This document shows positions 13,782 to 21,871 of a stretch of DNA of 33,020 bases, piece after piece. This DNA is from Myxococcales bacterium UBA5297. GTDB taxonomy: Bacteria > Myxococcota > Myxococcia > Myxococcales > UBA5297. The stretch covers positions 3,883 through 36,902 of the forward strand of contig DHSB01000207.1 of the NCBI GenBank assembly GCA_002408385.1. Direction: 5' to 3'. Every line of letters starts with the position of its first letter. Position 1 is the first letter of the stretch. The position numbers were made by a program, and so were the translations under genes. A model generated the notes under the pieces. That model was not told the origin of the DNA. It saw only the letters and a program-made list of their open reading frames with translations, and searched no databases.

Positions 13782-15989
13782 ATGGCTCGCCTGCAAGTCT
13801 GCCTGCTCTGGCACATGCATCAGCCGATGTACCGGGACCCGGAGACGGCCGAATACATCCTTCCCTGGGTGCGCTTGCATGGCACCCGGGCGTACTACGA
13901 CATGCCGAAAGTCCTCGGCGAGTTCGAGGGTGCCCGGGCGGTCTTCGACCTCGTCCCTTCCCTGCTCTGGCAGCTCGAGGAGTACGTCCGCGGCGAGGCC
14001 AAGGATCGCTTCCTCGACTTGACGCTGCGGCCTCCGGGCGATCTGAGCGGGGGCGAGCGGGAGTTCGTCCTTCGCAACTTCTTCATGCTCAACTGGGAAT
14101 CGAACGTCCGGCCGTTGCCGCGCTACTGGGAGCTGCTGCACAAGCGCGGGCGGGACCTGCGGACGGTCGATCTCGTCGCCGCCGCGTCGAAGTTCTCCGT
14201 CGAGGAGCTGCGCGACCTCCAGGTCCTCTTCAACCTCGCGTGGATGGGCTTCCGCGCCGAAGAAGAGGAGCCGGTCGTCCGCGAGCTGAAGGCCAAGGGC
14301 AGGGGCTATTCCGAGGAGGACAAGGCCGCGCTCGTCGAGGCCCAGCGCCGGGTCCTCGCGAGGGTGCTGCCCGCCTATCGCGAGCTCGCACAGGCCGGCA
14401 GGGCCGAGCTGACGGTCGCCCCCTTTTATCATCCGATCCTTCCGCTGCTCGTCGACACCAACTCCGCGCTCCGGGCGATGCCTCAGGCGAGCCTGCCGCC
14501 GCGCTTCTCCTTTCCCGCGGACGCGCGCGAGCAGGTTCGGCGCGCTTTCGACTTCGCCGAGCAACGCCTCGAGACGCGGCCGTCAGGCATGTGGCCCTCG
14601 GAGGGCAGCGTCTCTCCCGAGGTCGTCGAGCTGCTCGCGCAGGAGGGTTGCCGCTGGTGCGCGACCGACGAGGGGATCCTGCTGCGCTCCAAGCCGCACC
14701 GGGAGCGGACGAACGGCACGCTCTACCGTCCCTACCGAGTCCAGGTGGGCGAACGCGAGCTGGCCATCTTCTTCCGCGACCGCGGGCTCTCCGACCTGCT
14801 CGGCTTCACCTACGCCAAGAACCCGGCGCGAGAGGCGGTCGATGACCTCTTTCGCCACCTCGACGAGATCGCCCGAGGGGCGACCGGGGGCGAGGTGCCG
14901 CTCGTCACCATCGCTCTCGACGGCGAAAATCCCTGGGAACACTACGCGTGCTCGGGCCGAGACTTCCTGCGCGAGCTCTACCGGCGCCTCGCGAGCGGCG
15001 AGGGCGGAGTCGAGCTGGTCACCCCGTCCGACTACCTGGAGAAGAGGGCGCCTGTCGACCGCATCGACGAGCTGCACACCGGCTCCTGGATCGAAGCCAA
15101 TTTCCACGTCTGGATAGGCCAACCCGAGGACAACGCGGCCTGGCAGCTCCTGGGACAGGCCAGGGCGGCCATCGCCGAGAAGGAGCGCCAGGTCAGAGAG
15201 GGCGCCGGCCCTGCCGATCTGGCGGGGCGGGTCTTTGCCGCCAAGGAGGCCCTCTATCCGGCTGAGGGCAGCGACTGGTTCTGGTGGTATGGCGACGACT
15301 TCGCGACCGACTCGGCCGCCGAGTTCGATTCGCTCTTCCGCAAGTTCATCAAGGCGAGCTGGCGAGCGCTCGGCGAACCTGTCCCTTCGCGGCTCGACGA
15401 GCCCATCTCGCGGCGGGCGGGGCCCCAGGCCAACCTGTCGCTACAGGAGCCCCAGGGCTTCATCCACCCGCGGCTCGACGGACGCATCAAGAGCTACTTC
15501 GACTGGGCGGGCTCGGGAGTCTGTCTGCCGCACGGCAACCGGGGCGCGATGTTCCGCGGCGACGGGCTCTTCTCGGCGCTGCGCTTCGGGTTTGATGAGC
15601 GCAGCCTCTTCGTGCGGCTCGACCCCTTGCGCCCGCCCGGCGAGACGCTGCGGCTGGCCGACCAGCTCCGGCTGGTGGTCGCCAGCGGCGAGCGGCGCTG
15701 GGAATTCGAGCTTCCCCTGGTGCTCGGGGAATCGTGCCCCCGGCAGGTTTGTTGCCCGCCAAGCGACACTGACCACGGTGTGACGAACGCACTAGGGCGG
15801 GCGAGCTTCCATGATATCTTCGAGGTCGGTTTGCCTTTCGAGGGTTTCGGGTTCGTCAGTGGGGATCGCGTGGCGCTGGCGGTGCGAGTGATGCGGCAGG
15901 GTGTGGAAGTCGAGCGCATTCCACGGCAGGGCTACGTCTCCTTCAGCGTCCCGGACGCGGACTATGAGCGAAAAAACTGGAAAGCCTAA
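13782..15989 (+). CDS. GH57 family glycoside hydrolase
   Basis: 735 residues from ATG 13782, chosen because family members begin almost directly at the first motif. GH57 landmarks: HMHQP (11-15), the FYHPILPLL block near residue 212, WPSEGSVS near 272 containing the expected nucleophile Glu, and LDGENPWEHY near 381 with the expected acid/base Asp. The C-terminal about 170 residues form a beta-rich accessory region (YFDWAGSG onward). GH57 enzymes are retaining alpha-glycosidases (amylase, amylopullulanase, branching, galactosidase types); this one resembles the broad COG1449 amylase/mannosidase group. No signal peptide, so it acts in the cytoplasm, probably on glycogen-like glucan. Its last 26 nt overlap the diguanylate cyclase gene, implying cotranscription. 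Confidence 0.88.
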   Translation: MARLQVCLLWHMHQPMYRDPETAEYILPWVRLHGTRAYYDMPKVLGEFEGARAVFDLVPSLLWQLEEYVRGEAKDRFLDLTLRPPGDLSGGEREFVLRNFFMLNWESNVRPLPRYWELLHKRGRDLRTVDLVAAASKFSVEELRDLQVLFNLAWMGFRAEEEEPVVRELKAKGRGYSEEDKAALVEAQRRVLARVLPAYRELAQAGRAELTVAPFYHPILPLLVDTNSALRAMPQASLPPRFSFPADAREQVRRAFDFAEQRLETRPSGMWPSEGSVSPEVVELLAQEGCRWCATDEGILLRSKPHRERTNGTLYRPYRVQVGERELAIFFRDRGLSDLLGFTYAKNPAREAVDDLFRHLDEIARGATGGEVPLVTIALDGENPWEHYACSGRDFLRELYRRLASGEGGVELVTPSDYLEKRAPVDRIDELHTGSWIEANFHVWIGQPEDNAAWQLLGQARAAIAEKERQVREGAGPADLAGRVFAAKEALYPAEGSDWFWWYGDDFATDSAAEFDSLFRKFIKASWRALGEPVPSRLDEPISRRAGPQANLSLQEPQGFIHPRLDGRIKSYFDWAGSGVCLPHGNRGAMFRGDGLFSALRFGFDERSLFVRLDPLRPPGETLRLADQLRLVVASGERRWEFELPLVLGESCPRQVCCPPSDTDHGVTNALGRASFHDIFEVGLPFEGFGFVSGDRVALAVRVMRQGVEVERIPRQGYVSFSVPDADYERKNWKA

Positions 15990-16902
15990 TCCCCCGACCG
16001 CCTCTCTCGACGACAACGACGGCTTTGTGGGCACCGAAACGCGCGTCACCAAGATCGCGGGCATCGCCAAGATCGCCGCGCCCAGCGACGCCTGTCTGGT
16101 GCAGATCTACGGACCGGAGATCGGCAAGCGCTATCCGATCGAGGGCGCGGAGCTGACGGTCGGACGCGACTTCGGCAACGGCATCGTCGTCGACCTCGAC
16201 AACGTCTCGCGGCGACATTGCCGCTTCACCAGCCGCGACGGCAAGGTCTTTCTGGCGGATCTGGGCTCGACCAACGGCAGCTACCTCAACGACGAAGAGG
16301 TGCTGCAGGAGATGGTGCTGCGCTCGGGCGACCTGGTGAAGGTCGGCGGGGCCATCTTCAAGTTCCTCTACGGCGGGAACATCGAAGCGCTCTACTACGA
16401 AGAGATCTACCGGATGACCATCGTCGATGGTCTCACCCAGATCAGTAACAAGCGCTACTTCCTCGAGTTCCTCGAGCGCGAGATGGCCCGCTGCCATCGC
16501 TATGGGCGCGCGCTGTCGCTGCTCATGTTCGACATCGATCACTTCAAGCTGATCAACGACGAGCACGGCCATCTGGCCGGCGACCACATCCTTTGCGAGT
16601 TGGCCGCGGTCATCAAGTCGCGGGTGCGGCGCGAGGAGTGCTTCGCCCGCTACGGGGGCGAGGAGTTTGCCGTCGTCTTGCCGGAGAGCGGCCCGGACAA
16701 GTCGCGCGTCTTCGCCGAGAAGGTGGTCAAGCTCGTCGCCGACCACGGCTTCATGTTCGAGGGGCGCCGCATCCCCGTGACGATCTCGATCGGCGTCGCG
16801 GACATGGCCGCCGATCTCACCGAGCCGAGCTCGTTCATCAAGGCTGCCGACGCGCAGCTCTACCGGGCCAAGCGCGAGGGGCGCAACCGCGTCTGCGGAT
16901 AA
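15964..16902 (+). CDS. FHA-GGDEF diguanylate cyclase
   Basis: 312 residues. An FHA domain (about 45-138) shows GR (67-68), SRRH (82-85) and GSTNGSYLN (101-109), the phosphothreonine-peptide-binding residues. The GGDEF domain (about 150-312) has MFDIDHFKLINDEHGH and the active-site loop R-Y-G-G-E-E-F (229-235), so it should make cyclic di-GMP from two GTP. The inhibitory I-site, normally RxxD, reads R222-R-E-E225, so product inhibition may be altered. A short linker joins the domains; there are no membrane segments. ATG 15964 lies inside the GH57 gene (26-nt overlap). The architecture suggests cyclase activity controlled by a Ser/Thr kinase, common in myxobacteria. Confidence 0.93.
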   Translation: MSEKTGKPNPPTASLDDNDGFVGTETRVTKIAGIAKIAAPSDACLVQIYGPEIGKRYPIEGAELTVGRDFGNGIVVDLDNVSRRHCRFTSRDGKVFLADLGSTNGSYLNDEEVLQEMVLRSGDLVKVGGAIFKFLYGGNIEALYYEEIYRMTIVDGLTQISNKRYFLEFLEREMARCHRYGRALSLLMFDIDHFKLINDEHGHLAGDHILCELAAVIKSRVRREECFARYGGEEFAVVLPESGPDKSRVFAEKVVKLVADHGFMFEGRRIPVTISIGVADMAADLTEPSSFIKAADAQLYRAKREGRNRVCG

Positions 16903-17287
16903 GCAGCAGCGCGCGGCGGTGCGAGAAGGCTCGATGGGCGAGCGCCGGGCGGCGACGACCGCTTCGAGCGTCAACCGGTCAGCCCGAGCGTAGGCCGAAG
17001 TCGAGGGCGCTCGGCTCCGCTCCTCCCTCGTTTGCTCGGGAGGCTCCCGCTCGGGGTGAGCCGGGGGGGGCGGGCAAGAGAAGGGAGTTTTCGCGACGCC
17101 ACTCGGAGGTGCGCGAGCCGTTGCGCCTGCCGGGTTGCCCGACGCGGCGTGAGCCCCGGCTCCCGCCTGGCGAGGTCAGGTGCCGACTCGCCTCATGCTT
17201 GCCGGGGTCGGCGCCGCGCCTCGCTTCCGGCCCATTCCCGGCCGCCTGGCAACCGCGGTAGCGTGCCGGCCGAATGGAGGACTATCG
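16903..17287. other. 385-nt intergenic region
   Basis: No gene is evident. It contains a 7-bp inverted repeat (CCGAGCG 16984-16990 with CGCTCGG 17008-17014), an 8-G run at 17063-17070, and at the right end the RBS GGAGGA (17276-17281) of the GH31 gene. Confidence 0.5.
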
Positions 17288-19687
17288 ATGACATCGACCA
17301 GCAGCCGGCACGCTCCCTGGATCGAGCGGGAACCGGACGGGACTCTCGTCGCGCGGCACGGCGGGCTCGTGCGTTTTGTCCGCTTCCTCGAGCCCGGCAT
17401 CGTTCGACTGCAGTATTCGCGCAAGGCGAAGCGCTCTCGCGCCGTCGTCGAGCGCGCTTGGCCCGCGGTCGAGCTGAGGCAAGAGGCGCAGGGTGAGCGC
17501 TTCATCGCCGAGAGCGCCGAGCTGCGCCTCTCCATCGAGCGCGCCGGAGCGCTCACCCTCGCCACCCGCGACGGCGCGCTGCTCCTCGAAGAGCCGGCCG
17601 ACTCGTATCGGGAGCGCGCCTCGGGCTGGACGCTCTCGCGCCCGACCCCGGCGACCGAGCGCTTCTATGGCTTCGGCGAGAAGACCGGCCCGCTCGACAA
17701 GCGCGGGTGTGCGATGAGCTTCTGGAACACCGATCCCTTCGGCGACAAGGACGGCGGCTACGCGCCGGGGACCGACCCGCTCTACGCCTCGATCCCCTTC
17801 TTCATCGGGCTGCGAGGCGAATGTGCCTACGGGGTGCTGACCGACGACACGTTTCGCCTGCGCTTCGACATGGCCGCGCGCGACCCGCTTTGCTGGACGC
17901 TGGAGGCCGACGGCGGCCTTCTCGACCAGTACTTCGTCTTCGGCCCCGCGATTCGGCAGGTCGTCAGCCGCTACACCTCGCTGACGGGCAGGACTCCGCT
18001 GCCCCCGCGCTGGACCCTCGGCTATCACCAGTCGCGCTGGGGCTACTTCCCCGACGAAGAGGTGCGCGCTGTCTGCCGCGGTTTTCGCGAGCGCGGCATC
18101 CCCGCCGACGGGGTCTGGCTCGACATCCAGCACATGGACGGCTTTCGCTGCTTCACCTGGGACCCGAAGGGCTTTCCCGAGCCGCGCGCGCTGCTCGCCG
18201 AGCTCGAGGCGACCGGCTTCAAGACGACCGTCATCCTCGACCCGGGCATCAAGACCGATCCGGACTGGGACGTCTATCGCGAGGGCCTGGAGAGAGGCTG
18301 CTATGTGCAGCGTGCCGGCGAGCCGTACGTCGACAAGCTCTGGCCCGGCGACTCGGTCTTCCCCGACTTCAGCTCGCCGCGCGCGCGCGAGTGGTGGTCC
18401 GGGCTGATGCGCCGCTCGACCGAGGTCGGGGTCCGCGGAGTCTGGATCGACATGAACGAGCCGGCCACCGTCAACCGCGAGCTCGGGCGCACGCTGCCCA
18501 ACGACTCGGTGGCCGAGAACGACGGGGAGCCCTCGACGTTCGCCGAGTTCCACAACGCCTACGCGCTCGAGGAGGCCAAGGCCACGCGCGAGGGGCTGTT
18601 GCGCGCCGCGCCCGGCCGCCGCCCCTTCATCCTCACGCGGGCCGGCTTTGCGGGGATCCAGCGCTACGCCGCGCTCTGGACCGGGGATGCGCCGAGCAAG
18701 TGGGAGACGCTGCGCGAGACCCTGCCGATGCTGCTCGGGCTCGGCCTGTCCGGCGTCGGCTTTGTCGGCAGCGACGTCGGCGGCTTCTCCGGCAAGGCGA
18801 GCCCGGAGCTGTTCGCGCGCTGGATGCAGCTCGGCGCCTTCTCGCCGTTCTTCCGCGGGCACTGCTCGATCAAGGGCGGGCGCCAGGAGCCGTGGAGCTT
18901 CGGCGAGCGGGTCGAGCGGAGCTGCCGCGAGGCCATTCGCGAGCGGTATCGGCTGCTGCCCTATCTCTACAACCTGATCGAGGAGTCGACGCGCACCGGC
19001 GCGCCGATGCTGCGCCCGCTCGTCTACGAGTTCCAGGACGACCCGGCCACTCACGCGATCGACGATCAGGCGATGCTCGGGCCCTGGCTGCTGCTCGCCC
19101 CGGTCCTCGAGCAGGGCGCCGTCCGTCGCGAGGTCTATCTGCCGCGAGGGCGCTGGGCCGATTACTGGTCCGGCCTGATTCGCCAGGGCCCCGCGCGAAT
19201 CGAGGTCGAGGCGCCGCTCGAACGCATTCCGCTCTTCGTGCGCGAGGGGGCGCTCTTGCCCCGCGGCGAGCCGGTCGATTTCAGCGAGCAACAGGCCGGC
19301 CAGCCGCTGTGGCTCGAGCTGTTTCCCTCGACCGAGGAGAGCGCCTTCGAGCTGTACGAGGACGAGGGGGAGGGGCACCTCTTCGAGCGCGGCGCGTTCT
19401 GCCGCATCCGTTACTCGCTGCGCCGCGAGGCCGATCGCGTCGTCCTCCGCGCGGGGCCCCGCGAAGGAGCGCGCCCGCTGGGACACAGCCTCCTCGTCCA
19501 TTGGAAGTGGGATGCCCGCCCGCCCGCGCGCGTGCTGTTGGCGGACGCGGAGCTGCCGCGGGTCGCGAGCGTGGACGAGCTGGCCGACGCGCCAGGCTGG
19601 ATGCCGCTGGAGAGCGGCGCGGTCGCCTCGGCGGGCCGGCCCAGCGATTTTTCGTTGGTCTTCGTCGCCGACGGCTCGGTTCGTTGA
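17288..19687 (+). CDS. GH31 family alpha-glucosidase
   Basis: 799 residues from ATG 17288 with GGAGGA 6 nt upstream. N-terminal beta-sandwich (FYGFGEKTGPLDKRG near 125, the GH31 galactose-mutarotase-like region), then the catalytic barrel (LGYHQSRWGYF near 245; GVWLDIQHMDGF near 275). The nucleophile is D388 in WIDMNEP and the acid/base D467 in WTGDAPSKW. The block GFVGSDVGGFSG and PFFRGH follow, then C-terminal beta domains. It should release alpha-linked glucose (or xylose) from the non-reducing end of oligosaccharides. No signal peptide, hence cytoplasmic. The Ig-like lipoprotein starts 56 nt downstream, with no terminator between. Confidence 0.93.
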   Translation: MTSTSSRHAPWIEREPDGTLVARHGGLVRFVRFLEPGIVRLQYSRKAKRSRAVVERAWPAVELRQEAQGERFIAESAELRLSIERAGALTLATRDGALLLEEPADSYRERASGWTLSRPTPATERFYGFGEKTGPLDKRGCAMSFWNTDPFGDKDGGYAPGTDPLYASIPFFIGLRGECAYGVLTDDTFRLRFDMAARDPLCWTLEADGGLLDQYFVFGPAIRQVVSRYTSLTGRTPLPPRWTLGYHQSRWGYFPDEEVRAVCRGFRERGIPADGVWLDIQHMDGFRCFTWDPKGFPEPRALLAELEATGFKTTVILDPGIKTDPDWDVYREGLERGCYVQRAGEPYVDKLWPGDSVFPDFSSPRAREWWSGLMRRSTEVGVRGVWIDMNEPATVNRELGRTLPNDSVAENDGEPSTFAEFHNAYALEEAKATREGLLRAAPGRRPFILTRAGFAGIQRYAALWTGDAPSKWETLRETLPMLLGLGLSGVGFVGSDVGGFSGKASPELFARWMQLGAFSPFFRGHCSIKGGRQEPWSFGERVERSCREAIRERYRLLPYLYNLIEESTRTGAPMLRPLVYEFQDDPATHAIDDQAMLGPWLLLAPVLEQGAVRREVYLPRGRWADYWSGLIRQGPARIEVEAPLERIPLFVREGALLPRGEPVDFSEQQAGQPLWLELFPSTEESAFELYEDEGEGHLFERGAFCRIRYSLRREADRVVLRAGPREGARPLGHSLLVHWKWDARPPARVLLADAELPRVASVDELADAPGWMPLESGAVASAGRPSDFSLVFVADGSVR

Positions 19688-19743
19688 CACGCCGCGAGGC
19701 TGGGCCGGAGAATGCGCGCCTATTTGACAAGGGGAGAATGACA

Positions 19744-20574
19744 ATGAAGCTGCTACGCCTGCCTGTGTTCGTGCTTTGCGCGCTGGTCGTCCTGCCTGCC
19801 TGCGGCAGCTCGGAAGACGAGAACAAGAACCCCGATTCGACGCTCGACGCCTCCACCGTCACCGACGCCTCGAGCGAGCTGCCCGACGCCGGCGATGAGC
19901 CGGACGCCGGAGTAGTCGACGAGCCGCCGACGGTGAAGGTGCTCGAGCCCGGGCCCTACGCGGGCGTGGTCTCGCAGGTCGAGATCAAGGTCGAGGCCAG
20001 CGACGACCACCGCGTCGCGAAGGTCGAGCTCTTCGTCGGTGACAACCCCGAGCCCGTACGCGGCCGTACCGCGGGTCCCTGGGAGCTCACGCTCGACGCG
20101 ACGGGGATGGCCCCCGGCGTCACCTCGTTCTTCGTCCGCGCGACCGACACGGCGGGCAACGCGACCGACACCGAGCCGATGCCCATCATCCTCGCGGCCG
20201 GGGGCAGGGAGGTGAAGAACGCGGGCTCGCTCGCCATCCCCGCCAACTACGACCCGGCGTCCGGTCTCGACGTCGACTCGAAGCACCACTGGACAGGCCA
20301 GGGCGAGACGCACATCGCCGCCGTGCTCGAGTGGCAGGTGCCGGACGGCCAGGAGCCCTGGGAGCTCGAGCTGTCGGTCGGCTGGGGCGAGTGCCCGCAC
20401 GCCGGAGGCACCATCGGGAACGCGGAGACCTCGACCTCCTCGCCGCTGACCGTTTTTGCCGAGGAGTCGGGTCCCTACTCGACCACGATGCGCTTCGTTC
20501 ACGTTCGCCCGTCCGACGCGACGTTCCACAGGGGCGAGACGCTGCCGTACGAGACGCGCGTCTACGTCTGGTAG
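19744..20574 (+). CDS. Ig-like domain lipoprotein
   Basis: 276 residues. ATG 19744 is preferred over ATG 19738 because GGGGAG (19731-19736) is correctly spaced only from the second. The signal peptide ends in lipobox L17-P-A-C20. An Asp/Ser/Ala-rich linker (21-60) follows, then a bacterial Ig-like domain (about 61-155: PPTVKVLEPG, ASDDHRVAKVELFVGD, FFVRATDTAGNATD). The C-terminal domain (160-276) has an HHWTGQGETH stretch, a GWGECPH motif and many aromatic residues; I do not recognise it, but it could bind carbohydrate. It lies behind the GH31 gene and is probably on the same transcript. Confidence 0.8.
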   Translation: MKLLRLPVFVLCALVVLPACGSSEDENKNPDSTLDASTVTDASSELPDAGDEPDAGVVDEPPTVKVLEPGPYAGVVSQVEIKVEASDDHRVAKVELFVGDNPEPVRGRTAGPWELTLDATGMAPGVTSFFVRATDTAGNATDTEPMPIILAAGGREVKNAGSLAIPANYDPASGLDVDSKHHWTGQGETHIAAVLEWQVPDGQEPWELELSVGWGECPHAGGTIGNAETSTSSPLTVFAEESGPYSTTMRFVHVRPSDATFHRGETLPYETRVYVW

Positions 20575-20599
20575 CGCCCGAGTCGAGCCCGCGATTCCG

Positions 20600-20629
20600 A
20601 ACCCCTCCCCGCGCACGCGGGGAGGGGTT
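20600..20629 (+). terminator. hairpin after the Ig-like lipoprotein gene
   Basis: A 13-bp perfect stem (20600-20612 with 20617-20629; arms AACCCCTCCCCGC and its complement) and a 4-nt loop lie 25 nt after the stop. The tail is CTTGCG, so there is no full T-run. Because the next gene is convergent, it may terminate both strands. Confidence 0.65.
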
Positions 20630-20674
20630 CTTGCGTAGGTTCCAGGGCGCCCTCGACGCAGCGGCTGTCGGCCA

Positions 20675-21646
20675 CTATCCGCGAAACCCGTGGACGAGGC
20701 TGGCCGCCCGGGCGACCGCCCGCTCCGGATTCCGCCCGATGGCGGTCTCGTCGGACAGGACGATCCCGGCATAGCCGCGGGAGACCAGATCGTAGAGGTG
20801 ACAGACCTCCGAGCGCGTCGGCTCCGGGTGCTCCGTCAGGTGCTCGAGCACCTGGCCTGCCATCAGCACCGGCACCCCCGCGCTCTTCGGGGAGAAGCCG
20901 GCGACGAACCGGGCGAGGCGGGTCGGGCCGAGCTGCTCGCCGAGGTCACCGCGGCAGATCCAGAGCTCGTCCACCGCCCGCGCGATCTGCGGAAGGGCGT
21001 CGATGGCCTCCTGCCGCTCGATCTTGGCGACGACGCGGCAGCCTTCGACGCGGCGGCGCAGCCAGCCGGCTTCGCGCCCGTCCTTCATGAACGAGAAGGC
21101 CCAGCTCGCCGCCTTGGGCGCCTCGACGCTCGCCAGGTGCTGCTCGTCGTCGCCGGTGAGGTCGTCCAGCTCGACCGGGTGTTCCTCCAGGTTGATTCCC
21201 TTGCGTGGCTTGAGGACGCCGTCCTCGACTGCCGAGCCGACCAACGCGGTAGGCGTCACCTCGAGGATGGTGAAGCGCAGGCGCCCGTCGTCGGCGGTCA
21301 GGGTGTCGCCGACCCGCGCCGCCCCGAAGATCTCGGGATGGGGCAGCGGCACCGCCGTTCGGCGATCGGTCTCCGAGGTGAAGATGACGACCTGCTCCTT
21401 GAACAGCGCGCGCTCGCGGAAGTGGCCGAGGCGCATCTTCGCGCCCTGGAGATCGATGGTCAGCCTGGCGCCGGGGAGCTCCCGACGCAGCGACTCGACG
21501 GCCGAACGCAGCTCCGCAGGCCGAAGGTGCGAGGCGTTGAGGCGAAAGCCGGTCGCGCCCGCTGCCGCGAGCGCCTTCGCGCGGCCGAACGACGAAGGGC
21601 CGAGCGTCGCGATGATCTGAAAACCGTCTGGGACCGCCGGGCTCAT
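20675..21646 (-). CDS. pyruvate-kinase-like barrel protein lacking the C-terminal domain
   Basis: 323 residues from ATG 21646 (GAGG 7 nt upstream). Pyruvate kinase landmarks in order: ATLGPSS (13-19), FRLNASH (34-40), DLQGAKMRLG (65-74), a small B domain, RKGINL (148-153), KIE (208-210) with the catalytic Lys and a metal-ligand Glu, CRGDLG (231-236) with the second metal ligand, PTRSEV (276-281) and LSDETAIG (297-304). It stops where the usual 120-residue regulatory domain would begin; ordinary pyruvate kinases are about 470 residues. The substrate-binding residues seem intact, so it may be an active, unregulated kinase or a relative acting on another enolpyruvate-like substrate. Its neighbour, 225 nt away, is the divergent GH5 gene. 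Confidence 0.82.
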   Translation of the reverse strand: MSPAVPDGFQIIATLGPSSFGRAKALAAAGATGFRLNASHLRPAELRSAVESLRRELPGARLTIDLQGAKMRLGHFRERALFKEQVVIFTSETDRRTAVPLPHPEIFGAARVGDTLTADDGRLRFTILEVTPTALVGSAVEDGVLKPRKGINLEEHPVELDDLTGDDEQHLASVEAPKAASWAFSFMKDGREAGWLRRRVEGCRVVAKIERQEAIDALPQIARAVDELWICRGDLGEQLGPTRLARFVAGFSPKSAGVPVLMAGQVLEHLTEHPEPTRSEVCHLYDLVSRGYAGIVLSDETAIGRNPERAVARAASLVHGFRG

Positions 21647-21812
21647 CCGATGACCTCAGGGTTGAGAGCGCGCTGGAGGCTAGCACCTCTTCGACACGAC
21701 GGTCCGGCGCCATGCCTCGCCGCTTCTCGCAACTCCGGGCTTTCGGAAGGCCCTTGGCGGGTGCGCCGACGGCGGGTCCATCCTCGGTCGGGCAGGTGTG
21801 GCCCGGGCGACC

Positions 21813-21841
21813 TTGCCGCCCATCGAACAGCACGGTAGAAG
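21813..21841 (+). promoter_or_regulatory. candidate promoter of the GH5-led operon
   Basis: TTGCCG (21813-21818) and TAGAAG (21836-21841) are 17 nt apart; transcription would start near 21848. The RBS GGAGG (21861-21865) lies 6 nt before ATG 21872. Confidence 0.5.
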
Positions 21842-21871
21842 GCTCCCGACGGCATCTGGCGGAGGCCCACC

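Noticed and set aside
17063..17070. Run of eight G as a phase-variable tract
   Set aside because: It is outside any gene and about 220 nt from the GH31 start, not placed to switch a promoter or a reading frame that I can identify.
17282..19744. 820-codon open frame on the minus strand
   Set aside because: Antisense shadow of the GH31 gene, which has clear catalytic motifs on the plus strand.
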